Source of the DNA: Candidatus Hodarchaeota archaeon
Lineage (GTDB): Archaea; Asgardarchaeota; Heimdallarchaeia; Hodarchaeales; Hodarchaeaceae
Length of the DNA stretch: 64,000 nucleotides
Direction: 5' to 3'
NCBI GenBank assembly: GCA_029856365.1
Contig: JAHQWW010000003.1
Coordinates: forward strand, 52,040 to 116,039
In this document: positions 42,505 through 51,622 of the stretch, in pieces
Numbering within the stretch: position 1 is the first letter of the stretch
How the letters are laid out: the number at the start of each line of letters is the position of its first letter
Position numbers and translations under genes: made by a program
The notes under the pieces: model-generated
The model's database searches: none
What the model was told of the DNA's origin: nothing
What the model saw: only the letters and a program-made list of their open reading frames with translations

Positions 42505-44358
42505 TTAATCATCGTCTACTATTTCATAATCAACATCAACAACTTCAGAGTCATCGGCTCCACTTGGGGCGCCTTGAAAACCAGACGCACCCGCCTGCTG
42601 AGCTTGGGTCTGAGCCTGTTGAGCTGTTTGTTGTGCATATAGTTTTTGAGCGAGTTCGTGAGTAATTCTTTCTAGTTCCTCACTTTCTTTTTTAATTTCA
42701 GAGACATTACTTCCTGTCAACGCTTTTTTCACGACTTCAATCTGGTTTTCAGCTCTTGAACGTAAATTAGTATCAACTTGGGCTCCTAAATCTTTTATGA
42801 GTTTCTCTGATTGATAAACTAATGAATCTGCTTTATTCCGAGTCTCTGCTTCTTCAAGGCGCTTCTCATCTTCTTCTTCGTAATTAGCTGCCTCATGAAC
42901 CATCCGTTCAAAATCCTTCTTGGTGAGCCCGCTTTCACTCTTTATAGTAATTTTTTGTTCGTTTCCAGTCCCAAGATCCTTTGCAGAGACGTTGACAATC
43001 CCGTTTGCATCGATATCAAAAGTTACTTCTATTTGTGGAACTCCTCGGGGAGCAGGAGGAATACCAACAAGTTGAAACCTACCTAAAGTTATGTTATTTG
43101 ATGCCATTTTACGCTCACCTTGTAATACGTGAACTTCGACAGATGGTTGATTATCTGCTGCTGTAGAGAATATTTGACTTTTTTTAGTGGGAATAGTAGT
43201 ATTTCTTTCAATTAATCTTGTAAAGACTCCGCCTAATGTCTCTATACCAAGTGAAAGAGGAGTTACATCAAGTAGCAACACATCCTTCACGTCTCCCATT
43301 AAGATTCCAGCCTGAATAGCAGCACCTAAAGCAACACACTCATCAGGATTGATTTCTTTAGTTAACTCTTTTTTATAGTAGGTTTTTAACGCAGATTGAA
43401 CAGCAGGTACTCTAGTTGAACCACCAACAAGTAGGATTTTATCAATATCGGAAGGTTGTAGTTTCGCGTCCTGCATTGCTTGGTGAGTAGGCCCCATAGC
43501 AGCCTCGATTAGATCAGCTATCATTATCTCGAATTTAGAACGTGATAATGTAAGGTTTAGATGCTTTGGGCCAGTATTATCAGCATAAATATATGGTAAG
43601 TTAATATCAGCAGATGTTTTTTGTGATAGTTCAATCTTGGCTTGCTCAGCTGCATCCTTTAAACGCTGCAATGCCATTGGATCTTTTGAGAGATCTAATC
43701 CGGTTTGATTCTTGAATTCTTCAACCATCCAATCCATTATTCTTTGATCAAAATCATCCCCTCCTAGGCGATTATTGCCCGAAGTAGCCTTTACCTCGAA
43801 AACACCTTCTGATAACTCCAAAATCGAGACATCAAATGTGCCTCCTCCTAAATCGAAGACCAAAACAGTTTGTTCTTCCTCTTTATCAATTCCATAAGCC
43901 AATGAGGCACTTGTTGGCTCATTGATAATACGAAGTACCTCCATTCCTGCAATTCGTCCAGCATCTTTGGTAGCTTGCCTCTGTGAGTCAGAAAAATAAG
44001 CTGGAACTGTGATAACAGCCTGTTTAATGGATTCTCCTAAGTATGCTTCAGCATCTCGTTTAAGTTTCTGAAGAATCATTGCACTGATCTCTGGTGGTTT
44101 ATACTCTTTTCCATCAATAGTAACAGTATATATAGTACCCATTTCTCTCTTTATGGATCTAATCGTGCGTTCAGGATTTGATACGGCCTGTCTTTTAGCC
44201 AAAAGTCCTACGACTCGTTCTCCTTCCTTTGTAATCGTAACTACCGAAGGAGTGATTCTCTGACCTTCCGCATTTGGAATAATTTTCGCTTTTCCGCCTT
44301 CTATAGTGGCAATAGCAGAAAAAGTCGTTCCTAAATCTATACCAATTGGTTTTGCCAT
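42505..44358 (-). CDS. dnaK: Hsp70 chaperone DnaK
   Basis: A complete DnaK of about 617 residues. The ATPase domain begins [13 protein letters not shown] and includes [34 protein letters not shown] and [10 protein letters not shown]. The substrate-binding domain is recognised from [13 protein letters not shown] and [18 protein letters not shown]. The lid is followed by a Gln/Ala-rich tail and a final acidic [19 protein letters not shown] sequence, the C-terminal EEVD equivalent. I choose ATG 44358 because AGGTGAG stands nine bases before it; a GTG at 44370 would add MRNK. It follows grpE after one base and precedes dnaJ. Confidence 0.96.
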   Translation of the reverse strand: MAKPIGIDLGTTFSAIATIEGGKAKIIPNAEGQRITPSVVTITKEGERVVGLLAKRQAVSNPERTIRSIKREMGTIYTVTIDGKEYKPPEISAMILQKLKRDAEAYLGESIKQAVITVPAYFSDSQRQATKDAGRIAGMEVLRIINEPTSASLAYGIDKEEEQTVLVFDLGGGTFDVSILELSEGVFEVKATSGNNRLGGDDFDQRIMDWMVEEFKNQTGLDLSKDPMALQRLKDAAEQAKIELSQKTSADINLPYIYADNTGPKHLNLTLSRSKFEIMIADLIEAAMGPTHQAMQDAKLQPSDIDKILLVGGSTRVPAVQSALKTYYKKELTKEINPDECVALGAAIQAGILMGDVKDVLLLDVTPLSLGIETLGGVFTRLIERNTTIPTKKSQIFSTAADNQPSVEVHVLQGERKMASNNITLGRFQLVGIPPAPRGVPQIEVTFDIDANGIVNVSAKDLGTGNEQKITIKSESGLTKKDFERMVHEAANYEEEDEKRLEEAETRNKADSLVYQSEKLIKDLGAQVDTNLRSRAENQIEVVKKALTGSNVSEIKKESEELERITHELAQKLYAQQTAQQAQTQAQQAGASGFQGAPSGADDSEVVDVDYEIVDDD

Positions 44359-44359
44359 T

Positions 44360-45010
44360 TTATTTCTCACCTGTCTTTGTTTTAGCTACTACAACTTTTG
44401 TTGGACGTAATACTTTTGAATTCAACAGATATCCAATTTGAGCTTCCTCTAGAATAATATTCTCTTCAGTCTCAGAATCAGGTTTCACAAAAACAACTTC
44501 ATGGAAGTTTGGATCAAACTTCTCCCCAATAGCTGGAATTCTCTCGATTCCTTCGTTCTTTAAAATCGTCTTAAACTGGTTATGAACAGCTTGAAAACCG
44601 TCAAGTATTGATTCGTGCGTTGTTGACTTATTAGTGGATATTTCACTTTCAGCTTTTTCAAAGCTGTCAGCAAGATCGACAAGCTTAAGTAAAAGCCTTT
44701 CATTAGCTTGTTTCACAATTCTAGCTCGTTCTGTTCGTGTCCGTTTCTCTAAATTCTCGTAATCCGCTAATGCACGAAGATATTTCTCATGAGCTTTATT
44801 ATAAAGCTCATCCTTCTCTTCAAGTTGATTGTAAACGCGTTTCAATTCATCTAATAGTTCTCTATTAGTGGCTCCCTCCGTTAGTCCTGAGACTGATTCT
44901 TTCTTGTCCTCAACTTCAGAAGGAGTCTTATCATCTGTTGTTTCGATTTGATAATCAATATCAACAATTTCCTCTTCGCTCTCATGATTATTAGGTTTCT
45001 TTTGGCTCAT
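44360..45010 (-). CDS. grpE: Nucleotide exchange factor GrpE
   Basis: Exchanges ADP for ATP on DnaK. The 216 residues begin with an acidic disordered arm, followed by a long helix (about residues 60-115, [21 protein letters not shown]) and the helix bundle and beta domain (about 120-210). The family signature [10 protein letters not shown] is present, with VLRPTKVVV near the end. Its ATG is 10 bases after the stop of the upstream HTH regulator, and dnaK follows one base after its own stop, with the ribosome site inside the grpE end. Confidence 0.94.
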   Translation of the reverse strand: MSQKKPNNHESEEEIVDIDYQIETTDDKTPSEVEDKKESVSGLTEGATNRELLDELKRVYNQLEEKDELYNKAHEKYLRALADYENLEKRTRTERARIVKQANERLLLKLVDLADSFEKAESEISTNKSTTHESILDGFQAVHNQFKTILKNEGIERIPAIGEKFDPNFHEVVFVKPDSETEENIILEEAQIGYLLNSKVLRPTKVVVAKTKTGEK

Positions 45011-45020
45011 TGCAAATACC

Positions 45021-45758
45021 TCATTCTGGTTTTACACTCAATGCTGATTCTAGCTTGTTCATTAAGTGAATTCCTTTCTCTGGTAGTAAATTTTTTTCAT
45101 GTAATCTCCGTAGTGACGCTAAAAGTTCAGGTCGCTCAGTTTCAATCTCTTTTTGGATTAAATCAATAGTTATAGGAGCTGAACTTGAGAAAATAGCATA
45201 GGCTAGTTCTCTATCTTTACGGTGTGCGTCACCTTCAAGTTTCATTGAAATCGTTTCATTTAATTCCCCAGTAATAGAGAGCTTCCTGCTTAGCAGAAAC
45301 GTCTCAATAGAACCGAGTTGATCAAGTACAGCATTTAATCTGCTTATTTTTTCATCAAAATTGGCATCTCTTTTTTCTAAAGCTTCCAATACACTTAACG
45401 ATAAATCTTTGCTTAAGGACTCGACATGCTTTAAGGGAAATATTTGTTTCGTATTCGATTCTCCGATTGATATCTCGAAAACGTCAAAATCAAAAGAGTG
45501 TTGACTTAAGGTGATCCTAACAGAAAGATTTTTCGCTATTCGATATATTTTTCTAGAAGGACCAAAAGGTCCCTCAACTGATTCACGAATAATCCAACCT
45601 TTATCCATTAGGCAGTTGAGATGTCTTTGAAGAGATTGTTGTGTTTTCTCCAATTCCTGTGAAAGCTGAAAAAGATATTTCGGCTCATGTGCAATAGATC
45701 TTAAGATATTTCGACGTGTTTCGTTACCAATCAATTCAAAAAATTCTTTTTCATCCAC
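45021..45758 (-). CDS. ArsR-family winged-helix regulator, first gene of the dnaK operon
   Basis: A 245-residue protein. Residues 8-85 form an ArsR-like winged helix (IGNETRRNILRSIAHEPKYLFQL, then LEKTQQSLQRHLNCLMDKGWI and the wing). A middle sensor-like region follows (about 90-175, beta strands plus helix), and a second HTH-like helix pair at the C-terminus. Its position at the head of grpE-dnaK-dnaJ suggests control of the heat-shock operon. A 20-bp imperfect palindrome at 45841-45860 lies directly upstream of a TATA-like CTTTAAAA (45821-45828) and is a natural operator. The effector is unknown. Confidence 0.8.
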   Translation of the reverse strand: MDEKEFFELIGNETRRNILRSIAHEPKYLFQLSQELEKTQQSLQRHLNCLMDKGWIIRESVEGPFGPSRKIYRIAKNLSVRITLSQHSFDFDVFEISIGESNTKQIFPLKHVESLSKDLSLSVLEALEKRDANFDEKISRLNAVLDQLGSIETFLLSRKLSITGELNETISMKLEGDAHRKDRELAYAIFSSSAPITIDLIQKEIETERPELLASLRRLHEKNLLPEKGIHLMNKLESALSVKPE

Positions 45759-45820
45759 AGGAAGTTAATCTCCCTTACGATTAATTCATTTTGTCCGTGG
45801 AAGCAACAATTACTAATCAA

Positions 45821-45828
45821 TTTTAAAG
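45821..45828 (-). promoter_or_regulatory. TATA-like box of the HTH-grpE-dnaK-dnaJ operon
   Basis: CTTTAAAA read on the minus strand, about 63 bases before the ATG at 45758. Transcription would start near 45797. The palindrome at 45841-45860 is directly upstream, where an activator or repressor could interfere with TBP/TFB. Confidence 0.45.
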
Positions 45829-45840
45829 CTTATTAGCAGA

Positions 45841-45860
45841 CAAGCTGACTAGTTAGCTTG
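45841..45860. promoter_or_regulatory. 20-bp imperfect palindrome, candidate operator of the dnaK operon
   Basis: CAAGCT-GACTAGTT-AGCTTG is an inverted repeat with a single mismatched pair across the whole 20 bp; the inner ACTAGT is itself palindromic. It lies 12 bases upstream of the operon's TATA-like box. It is about 20 bases beyond the 3' end of the coiled-coil gene, so a role as terminator hairpin for that gene is the alternative. Confidence 0.5.
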
Positions 45861-45880
45861 ACTGATGAGTAAATTTCAGG

Positions 45881-46837
45881 TTACTCCTCTTCCTCTCTAT
45901 CAGGACTTGATTCAAGAAAATCAGGATTCTGTGTCATCATGATTCTCATTTCTTCAATAGAAAGAGTTTTCTTTTTTGTGTGACTTAACTTCTCACGTAT
46001 TTTCGCGCTTTGTGCTTCAAGTATTTCAGCAGTAACTCTATCACGCTCAATTTGAACTCGTTCCTTTTGAATACGGCTTTGTTCTCTTAGAATACTCGAT
46101 TTTTCCCTAAGAGTCTTATTCAATGTACGAAACTCGTCACGTAGTACCCGTATTTCATCTACTTTTTCCAAGAATTCCTTATGTCTACGATCAGCTTCAT
46201 CTTTCGCTCTTTTTCCTGCTTCGTACAGTTCAGTTAATTGCTGATGTGACTTTTGTGATTTTTCTACTAGTTCAGAGAAATCTTTCCAGCTATGATCGAG
46301 AAATCCACGAAGATTGTTTATTTCACGATTTAGCTCTTTTCGAGCTTGTAGTTTCTCTTCTGAAACAGATATTTCACCTAACTGTTCCATTAAACTGTTA
46401 ACTTGCTCTGTTAACTGTCTTTCTTCAGCTACTCCCATAGATGGTGTTGTTTGAATTTTCCAATCTAATCTATCAATCCGTTTACGAATACTTTTAGAGT
46501 GTTTAATTTCTTTTTCATCAATATCCATTGATTTAATCTCTTCTTGTAGTGACTGAGCGTTTTTAATCAAACCTTTCATTTCCTCAAGAACACTACGTCG
46601 AACCATTTTCAATTCTTGGATAGATTGATTGTTTTTGTCCCGTAAATCTTTTAGTTCCCTCACTTGAACAAAGTTTTCTGAAGCTACCTTATTAAGTTCG
46701 TCCCTTTCATTACGACATTGATTCCGTTCTCGCTCTAGTTTTCGAAGCTGGCTGAGTAAATGGGATTTTTGGTTACGAAGTTGTATTATTTCATCTTTCA
46801 GAGTCCTAAGGTCTTGAGCTTCAAAGGCCTTGGCCAT
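45881..46837 (-). CDS. Long coiled-coil protein (COG1340-like)
   Basis: About 318 residues from ATG 46837, nearly all heptad coiled coil with Lys/Glu/Arg/Gln-rich repeats, for example LRTLKDEIIQLRNQKSHLLSQL, and an irregular break near SMGVAEERQLTEQV. COG1340-type coiled-coil proteins occur widely in archaea and are often mislabelled phosphoserine phosphatase, because a HAD enzyme is next door. Here too a HAD gene is divergently adjacent. I place the start at 46837; upstream in-frame residues up to 46996 look like hydrophobic noncoding translation. Function unknown; a structural or chromosome-related role is the usual guess. Confidence 0.72.
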   Translation of the reverse strand: MAKAFEAQDLRTLKDEIIQLRNQKSHLLSQLRKLERERNQCRNERDELNKVASENFVQVRELKDLRDKNNQSIQELKMVRRSVLEEMKGLIKNAQSLQEEIKSMDIDEKEIKHSKSIRKRIDRLDWKIQTTPSMGVAEERQLTEQVNSLMEQLGEISVSEEKLQARKELNREINNLRGFLDHSWKDFSELVEKSQKSHQQLTELYEAGKRAKDEADRRHKEFLEKVDEIRVLRDEFRTLNKTLREKSSILREQSRIQKERVQIERDRVTAEILEAQSAKIREKLSHTKKKTLSIEEMRIMMTQNPDFLESSPDREEEE

Positions 46838-47176
46838 ATATAATACACCATTAGGAATTAAATAAACAGTTATTGGTATTTTTATGAGAACAATAGCAGA
46901 AAAACCCGTTAACCAGTATGATAAGGAAAAAATACCTAATTTAAAATATCTTTGATTGGGTCTAATAAGCACTTCTAATAAAATAATTGAAATCATGAAT
47001 AAATTGGATTACTGTAATGCAATTTGTTCTGCTTAAAGCTTGTTTAAATGATTATAAAGAGATTTTATCGCAAGACTGAAATTTTCAATTCTCAAAACAA
47101 ATAGAATGATATTTACACGAAAACTGTATAAATATGACTTATAAATAATATTTATTTCTTTCTTAGTGGTATCGCA
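46838..47176. other. 339-bp divergent region between coiled-coil and HAD genes
   Basis: TGTATAAATA at 47125-47134 is a good TATA box for the HAD gene (ATG 47177). The rest is AT-rich with no RNA or repeats seen. An open minus-strand frame continues to 46996 here but lacks coding character. Confidence 0.5.
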
Positions 47177-47920
47177 ATGACATCTAATGCCTTAGGAGTT
47201 ATTTTTGATCTGGATGGTACGTTAATAGATTCAATGAGAAGTTTCTATGATTTAGTTGTCAGCAATCTTGAACAGAGAAATCTTAGGATTTCAATAGAGA
47301 GTCTAAAGAAAGTTGGCACTGAATTAATAGAAGATTATAAAACAGCCCCATCTGGACAAGGATTACGACTTGTTATCAGCTTATTTTGGAAGATTGGTAG
47401 AAAATCTGGACTTTCTAGACTCAAAACAATCGGATTTTCATTTAATTGTGTTTCAAAAGCGAGAAAGGTTTACTATTCAGCGCCATTGTTCGCAGATGTG
47501 AAAAAAACATTATTACGCCTTCAAGAGGCTGGATTTCACCTTGGTGTATATACAATGGCTTCTCGAAGGCAATTAATGGAAACTTTAGTTAAACACGAGA
47601 TTAATCACTTTTTTAATCCAAAGGGATTAATTTCAAGGAACGATGTTAAGCGAGCGAAACCAGATCCAGAGGGAGTTTTATTAGCGTGTGAAATGTGCTC
47701 TATTCATCCTTCAAAAGGGGTTTATATTGGAGACATGCCTGTTGACGTGATAGCAGGAAACAATGCAGGAACAATTACTATTGCTATGACTACAGGATTA
47801 GTGAACAGGAGAATATTCGAGCAGTATTGCCATCCTACTGCTATTTTTGACTCTTTAGAACAAGCAACAACTTGGATCTTACAAACAATTTCCCCTAATT
47901 CTCCAAATCTTATATTTTAA
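47177..47920 (+). CDS. HAD-superfamily phosphatase
   Basis: A 247-residue haloacid dehalogenase-type hydrolase. Motif I is IFDLDGTLIDS with nucleophile and acid Asp. Motif II is TMASRR (Thr). Motif III is the Lys in RAKPDPEG, and motif IV is IGDMPVDVIAG with the acidic metal ligands. A helical cap (about residues 18-90) puts it in the phosphoglycolate phosphatase-like subfamily I. Substrate unknown. It is divergent from the coiled-coil gene and followed 122 bases on by GGPP synthase on the same strand. Confidence 0.9.
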   Translation: MTSNALGVIFDLDGTLIDSMRSFYDLVVSNLEQRNLRISIESLKKVGTELIEDYKTAPSGQGLRLVISLFWKIGRKSGLSRLKTIGFSFNCVSKARKVYYSAPLFADVKKTLLRLQEAGFHLGVYTMASRRQLMETLVKHEINHFFNPKGLISRNDVKRAKPDPEGVLLACEMCSIHPSKGVYIGDMPVDVIAGNNAGTITIAMTTGLVNRRIFEQYCHPTAIFDSLEQATTWILQTISPNSPNLIF

Positions 47921-48042
47921 CTGTTGTGCGAAAAAACTAAAGAATAATTATTAATGATTTTAAACAATAAATATAGGGATTTTTTAAAAAAAAGATAAAA
48001 ATAACTATTTATCATCCTATCCCCATCTTTGGAGTTTTAAAA

Positions 48043-49092
48043 ATGACTGATTTATCCTTCAACGAAGTACTCACCCGTTTAAGTGAACTAGGTAAGTCCG
48101 TGGAGCCGAAAATGCAAGATTTTCTCTTAAAGGGAATTGATCAAGAATTTCAGGATTTAATAATGTGGCAGACAAAAACAGGAGGAAAAAGATTGCGACC
48201 AGCACTGACTATTATTTTTGCTCAAGCATTTGGAGCATCTCCAAATGATCCAGAGGTTTTAGCTGCTGCAGCAGGAATTGAACTTATTCACAATTATTCA
48301 CTGATTCTAGATGATATCATTGACCGTGGTGAGGTTCGACGTGGTTATCCTTCTGTGAGAGCTAAATATGGAGACGAATTCGCGATTCTATCGGGAATAA
48401 TTCATCGTGAGAGTGTTTATGAGGCTTCGAAAGCAACTGGAAAGTATGCAACTGATGCAATCAATATTTACTCGGAAACAATTAGGAAGTTAACAGAAGG
48501 AGAACGATTAGATATCCTTTTCGAACAAAAAGATGATAGAACCCACGAATACTTCCAAGCAAATCGTTATCGTACAATTACACTTGAGGATTATCAGAGA
48601 ATGATATCAGGAAAAACAGCTTCACTCCTCTCTGCTGCTTGTAAACTGGGTGCTCTCGTTGGAGGAGCCTCTCTTGATGAACAGGAGGTTGCTGAAAAAT
48701 TTGGTTGGACAACAGGTATTGCTTTTCAAATAACTGATGACTATCTGGATATTTTTACTGTTTCGGATAAGTTTGGAAAAGAAATTTATAAGGATATTAT
48801 TGAACAGAAACTTGGAAATTTTGTTATATTACAAGCATTAAGAGCGCTTAAAGAAGATAATGCAAAACAACTCAAAAAAAGCCTAAGAGATTCTATACTT
48901 TCAGATGATGATCGAATTAGTAATTGTCTCCCCTTGATAGAGAAATCTAATGCAAAAGAAACCGTGATAAAAGAAGCTGAAAGATGGGTTGATGAAGCAA
49001 AAATGATTTTATCAAATGTTAAATTCAAGAATGAAAAAATCCGCATCATTTTGGAAAAGATTGCTGAATTTACTGTTAAAAGAGCTTTCTGA
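48043..49092 (+). CDS. idsA: Geranylgeranyl diphosphate synthase-like isoprenyl synthase
   Basis: Condenses isopentenyl diphosphate with allylic diphosphates to the C20 chain of archaeal lipids. The 349 residues contain GGKRLRP at about residues 47-53, the first aspartate motif DDIID (90-94) followed by RGEVRRG, and the second motif ITDDYLD near 228. GGAG lies nine bases before the ATG. The middle region around HRESVYEASKATGKYATD is longer than in compact bacterial FPP synthases. Chain length cannot be fixed; C20 is the archaeal default. Confidence 0.92.
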   Translation: MTDLSFNEVLTRLSELGKSVEPKMQDFLLKGIDQEFQDLIMWQTKTGGKRLRPALTIIFAQAFGASPNDPEVLAAAAGIELIHNYSLILDDIIDRGEVRRGYPSVRAKYGDEFAILSGIIHRESVYEASKATGKYATDAINIYSETIRKLTEGERLDILFEQKDDRTHEYFQANRYRTITLEDYQRMISGKTASLLSAACKLGALVGGASLDEQEVAEKFGWTTGIAFQITDDYLDIFTVSDKFGKEIYKDIIEQKLGNFVILQALRALKEDNAKQLKKSLRDSILSDDDRISNCLPLIEKSNAKETVIKEAERWVDEAKMILSNVKFKNEKIRIILEKIAEFTVKRAF

Positions 49093-49184
49093 CTTATATA
49101 TAATAGCATCTTATCAGTTTATCTCATATCAAAGGATATAAGGGTTTGAAAATAATTCTCAATTATAAAAAGAATAGAAGAAAA

Positions 49185-49844
49185 TTATTTTTTCGGAATT
49201 GACTTTTCCATAAGTTCAGCTAAATCATCAAGCTCTTCTAGTCCAGTTTTAAGTTCTTCATCTAATTCTTTAATTTTCTGCTTTAAGAACTTAATAGTGT
49301 TTTCATTGTCTTTCTGTGATAACTCCTCTCCACATGTAGAACAGATAAATCCGAGTTCAAACGCATCAGAGAAAGTAACAGGTGTATGTCCTTCAGCACA
49401 AACATATAATAGGTTTCTTTGTTCGTAATCCAAACGTTGTCTTAATTTTTTTATTGAGAGCTTTCGTCGGCTTACAATAAGATCGAGGATTCTTTCAAAA
49501 ATAGGACTCCAATAATACACAAAATAACCAGTTTCTTTATCTCGAACACGTCGATAACGAGCTAAAGATCGTTCATTCAATTTATACAACGATTTTCTAA
49601 CTTCTTTCAAAGCAATACGTGAAATTATTTTTTCCTCATCCCCATTCAGATCTTCTTGTAACTGTTCTATCTCTTCATTAAGAATATTTACCATCTCTTC
49701 GTCAATTATTTCTTTATGTTCTAGAAGTACATTAAGGACTTTGACTGTGGTTTTATCTGTCAATTTAAGAATAATATTATTGAGTTGAGAAAAAGACAAA
49801 GACAACACCTTAACGCAAGGATAAATAATTCTTGACTCTTTCAA
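49185..49844 (-). CDS. Transcription factor TFE-alpha-like protein
   Basis: Archaeal homologue of TFIIE-alpha, which helps RNA polymerase open the promoter. The winged helix ends in RKSLYKLNERSLARYRRVRDKETGYFVYYWSP, which matches the TFE wing and linker. The C-terminal zinc-ribbon region reads YVCAEGHTPVTF ... FICSTCGEEL. The first pair is C-x3-H rather than C-x2-C, so the ribbon is altered. An insertion of about 15-20 residues is present within the winged helix. The start is uncertain: the open frame begins at TTG 49844, but AAGGTG just upstream of TTG 49799 suits a shorter product starting MSFSQLNN. Only one tfe gene is in the window. Confidence 0.8.
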   Translation of the reverse strand: MKESRIIYPCVKVLSLSFSQLNNIILKLTDKTTVKVLNVLLEHKEIIDEEMVNILNEEIEQLQEDLNGDEEKIISRIALKEVRKSLYKLNERSLARYRRVRDKETGYFVYYWSPIFERILDLIVSRRKLSIKKLRQRLDYEQRNLLYVCAEGHTPVTFSDAFELGFICSTCGEELSQKDNENTIKFLKQKIKELDEELKTGLEELDDLAELMEKSIPKK

Positions 49845-49899
49845 TTATTAATTACTGAAATACCTAAGATATCAGAATAAAGGATAGAGAACGAACTAG

Positions 49900-50373
49900 T
49901 TAAAAATTTTCTAATTCTTTAAGTGCTGCCATGATTGATTGAGATTCTGGTTTCTTTATTTTGACAGCAGAAGGTTCTGTTATCTTATCCATCAGAGAAG
50001 ACAAAGCTTCAGAGGATTCCTTCATCTTGACACGAATTAATCCAAGTTGAGCATCTGGTTCGGCCACAACAACTAAAATACCTCGCTCACCGCTTTGTGC
50101 GGTGAGAATTTTGCCATCATTAAATTCGGCAAGCATTATTCCTAGCTCTCCTAATGTAAGAGCACTCCCTTGTTCCGCAGCTCCACAAAATACAGCAGAG
50201 GCAATTGCTCCAATACTTTCGAGATCAAAGGCTCCCATTGTTTCTGAAACTAATAGCCTAGAAGCTCTAGCTATGGTCAATCCAGTTCTATCACCCAATA
50301 GAGTGACCTTAATAGAAGTATCACTTTTCAATAGACGAGTCAGCTCGCGGTGGATTTCGTCTCTTTGTACCAT
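49900..50373 (-). CDS. Roadblock/LC7 domain protein
   Basis: A 157-residue protein with a divergent roadblock domain: helix EIHRELTRLLKSD, strands VTLLGDRTGLTIARAS, a helix over IGAIASAVFCGAAEQGSAL, strands ELGIMLAEFNDGKILTAQSG and ILVVVAEPD, and the last helix LIRVKMKESSEALSSLM. It is probably a GTPase regulator. It stands 125 bases downstream of the SNARE-like gene on the same strand, so a shared transcript is possible. Confidence 0.78.
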   Translation of the reverse strand: MVQRDEIHRELTRLLKSDTSIKVTLLGDRTGLTIARASRLLVSETMGAFDLESIGAIASAVFCGAAEQGSALTLGELGIMLAEFNDGKILTAQSGERGILVVVAEPDAQLGLIRVKMKESSEALSSLMDKITEPSAVKIKKPESQSIMAALKELENF

Positions 50374-50498
50374 ACAGCTTTCACCTAAATCCTCATAACT
50401 TTCTAGTCACTGTTCCACTTATATCACTTTTCAATATTATGATTATAAATTCTTTTTCTAATGTTTCTTTAATACGTTACACCTTCAATTTAACTGTT

Positions 50499-51218
50499 TC
50501 AAAGAATAACAATTACGATGACTAAGGCAATTACTGACCCTGCTAATAAGGCTAATAATGTCCTGTTCTGAGTTAACTTTCTAGAAATTTTTCCTAACGT
50601 AGATTGAACTTTTTGTAGTTTACTGTCAACCTCTGTAATTTTCTCGTCAATCTTATCGATTTTGACACCTTGTTCGTCAAGTCTTTGTGTTAAGGTAGTC
50701 AGACTTTGAGAAATTTGATTCATTTGAGCATTCATTTGATCCATTGATGTTAGAAATGAATTCTCTAGAATTTGAAGCCGTTCTTCTAAGGTGCCTACAT
50801 TTTGGGATGTGATCACTTCACCAGGGTAAGCTAACTCATATATACGGTTTCCCATTTCATCACTTGCAGATGGAGCGGCTTGTAAATCCATTGATTCTAT
50901 CGATTCGCTTATATTAGCCAATGTTCCTCGCAATAGGTGCATCTTTCGTTTCGTTTCTCTTATCTCGCCTACTTTTTCATTTTGCTTACGCACGCGTTTT
51001 GGTTGTATGAACTTAGGCATTGATGATAAAACCTTTGAAGAAATTGATCGTTTCTGAATAACTTGGTTAGAATAACCTTTAGAGATATCATCCGCCATTT
51101 CTTCCATAGATTCCAAAACAGACTCAAGATCGTCGATGAAACCTACAATGAGCTCTTTCTCGCTGGGTTCTTCAGTTTTTTTTAACCATTTTCCTAATTT
51201 TTTTGTAATAACAGACAT
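50499..51218 (-). CDS. Tail-anchored SNARE-like coiled-coil protein
   Basis: About 239 residues from ATG 51218, which has GGAGG seven bases upstream; the longer open frame to 51284 lacks such a site. It ends in a hydrophobic helix, TLLALLAGSVIALVIVIVIL (about 220-239), with no residue after it, so it is tail-anchored. Before it lies a heptad helix of about 60 residues containing LDEQGVKIDKIDEKI. This parallels syntaxin (SQGEMIDRIEYNV) and SNAP-25 (DEQGEQLDRVEEG), with Gln at residue 183, about 37 residues before the membrane helix, the position of the zero-layer Gln of Q-SNAREs. The N-terminal 110 residues are helical. SNARE-like genes have been reported in Heimdallarchaeota. Fusion activity is unproven. 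Confidence 0.75.
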   Translation of the reverse strand: MSVITKKLGKWLKKTEEPSEKELIVGFIDDLESVLESMEEMADDISKGYSNQVIQKRSISSKVLSSMPKFIQPKRVRKQNEKVGEIRETKRKMHLLRGTLANISESIESMDLQAAPSASDEMGNRIYELAYPGEVITSQNVGTLEERLQILENSFLTSMDQMNAQMNQISQSLTTLTQRLDEQGVKIDKIDEKITEVDSKLQKVQSTLGKISRKLTQNRTLLALLAGSVIALVIVIVIL

Positions 51219-51622
51219 TCTTTTTCCTCCAGCTCGCTTATTCTGGAAATTAACAAATTTAATCATGTAGTTATGATGTAACACCTTTATTTGAGATTTT
51301 CATTGTTCTTTAAATTTAAATTAATTTAACTTATTCTTTCAAGGATATTCTTTGATAAGTAAGTGCATAATCATCTTTTAGAACTCTTTATTCTATATTA
51401 CACACCGAGATTTTCTCTTTTAAATTGTTCCAATGATCAATCAAGTTTTTATTAAACATTAAATGATTATGTGTTTTTGTGTCGATCATTAGGTTTTATG
51501 TTCAATCATTACCATCATTAAGATTATTATTAAAAAATTTTAATACAATAAAATTAAGCATACAAGCATAAAGGATATGAAGACCTCTAGAAGATAACCT
51601 TTCCTACAAGGAAGGAATTCTT
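51219..51622. other. 404-bp intergenic region before hutI
   Basis: A divergent promoter region. It contains several ATCATTA/TAATGAT words between 51433 and 51522, which could be binding sites but may be chance in AT-rich DNA. AAGGAAGGA at about 51608-51616 is the hutI ribosome site. No gene or RNA was seen. Confidence 0.4.

Noticed and set aside
46838..46996. N-terminal hydrophobic extension of the coiled-coil protein as a membrane anchor
   Set aside because: It has no ribosome site, resembles translated AT-rich intergenic DNA, and the soluble start at 46837 fits the family better.
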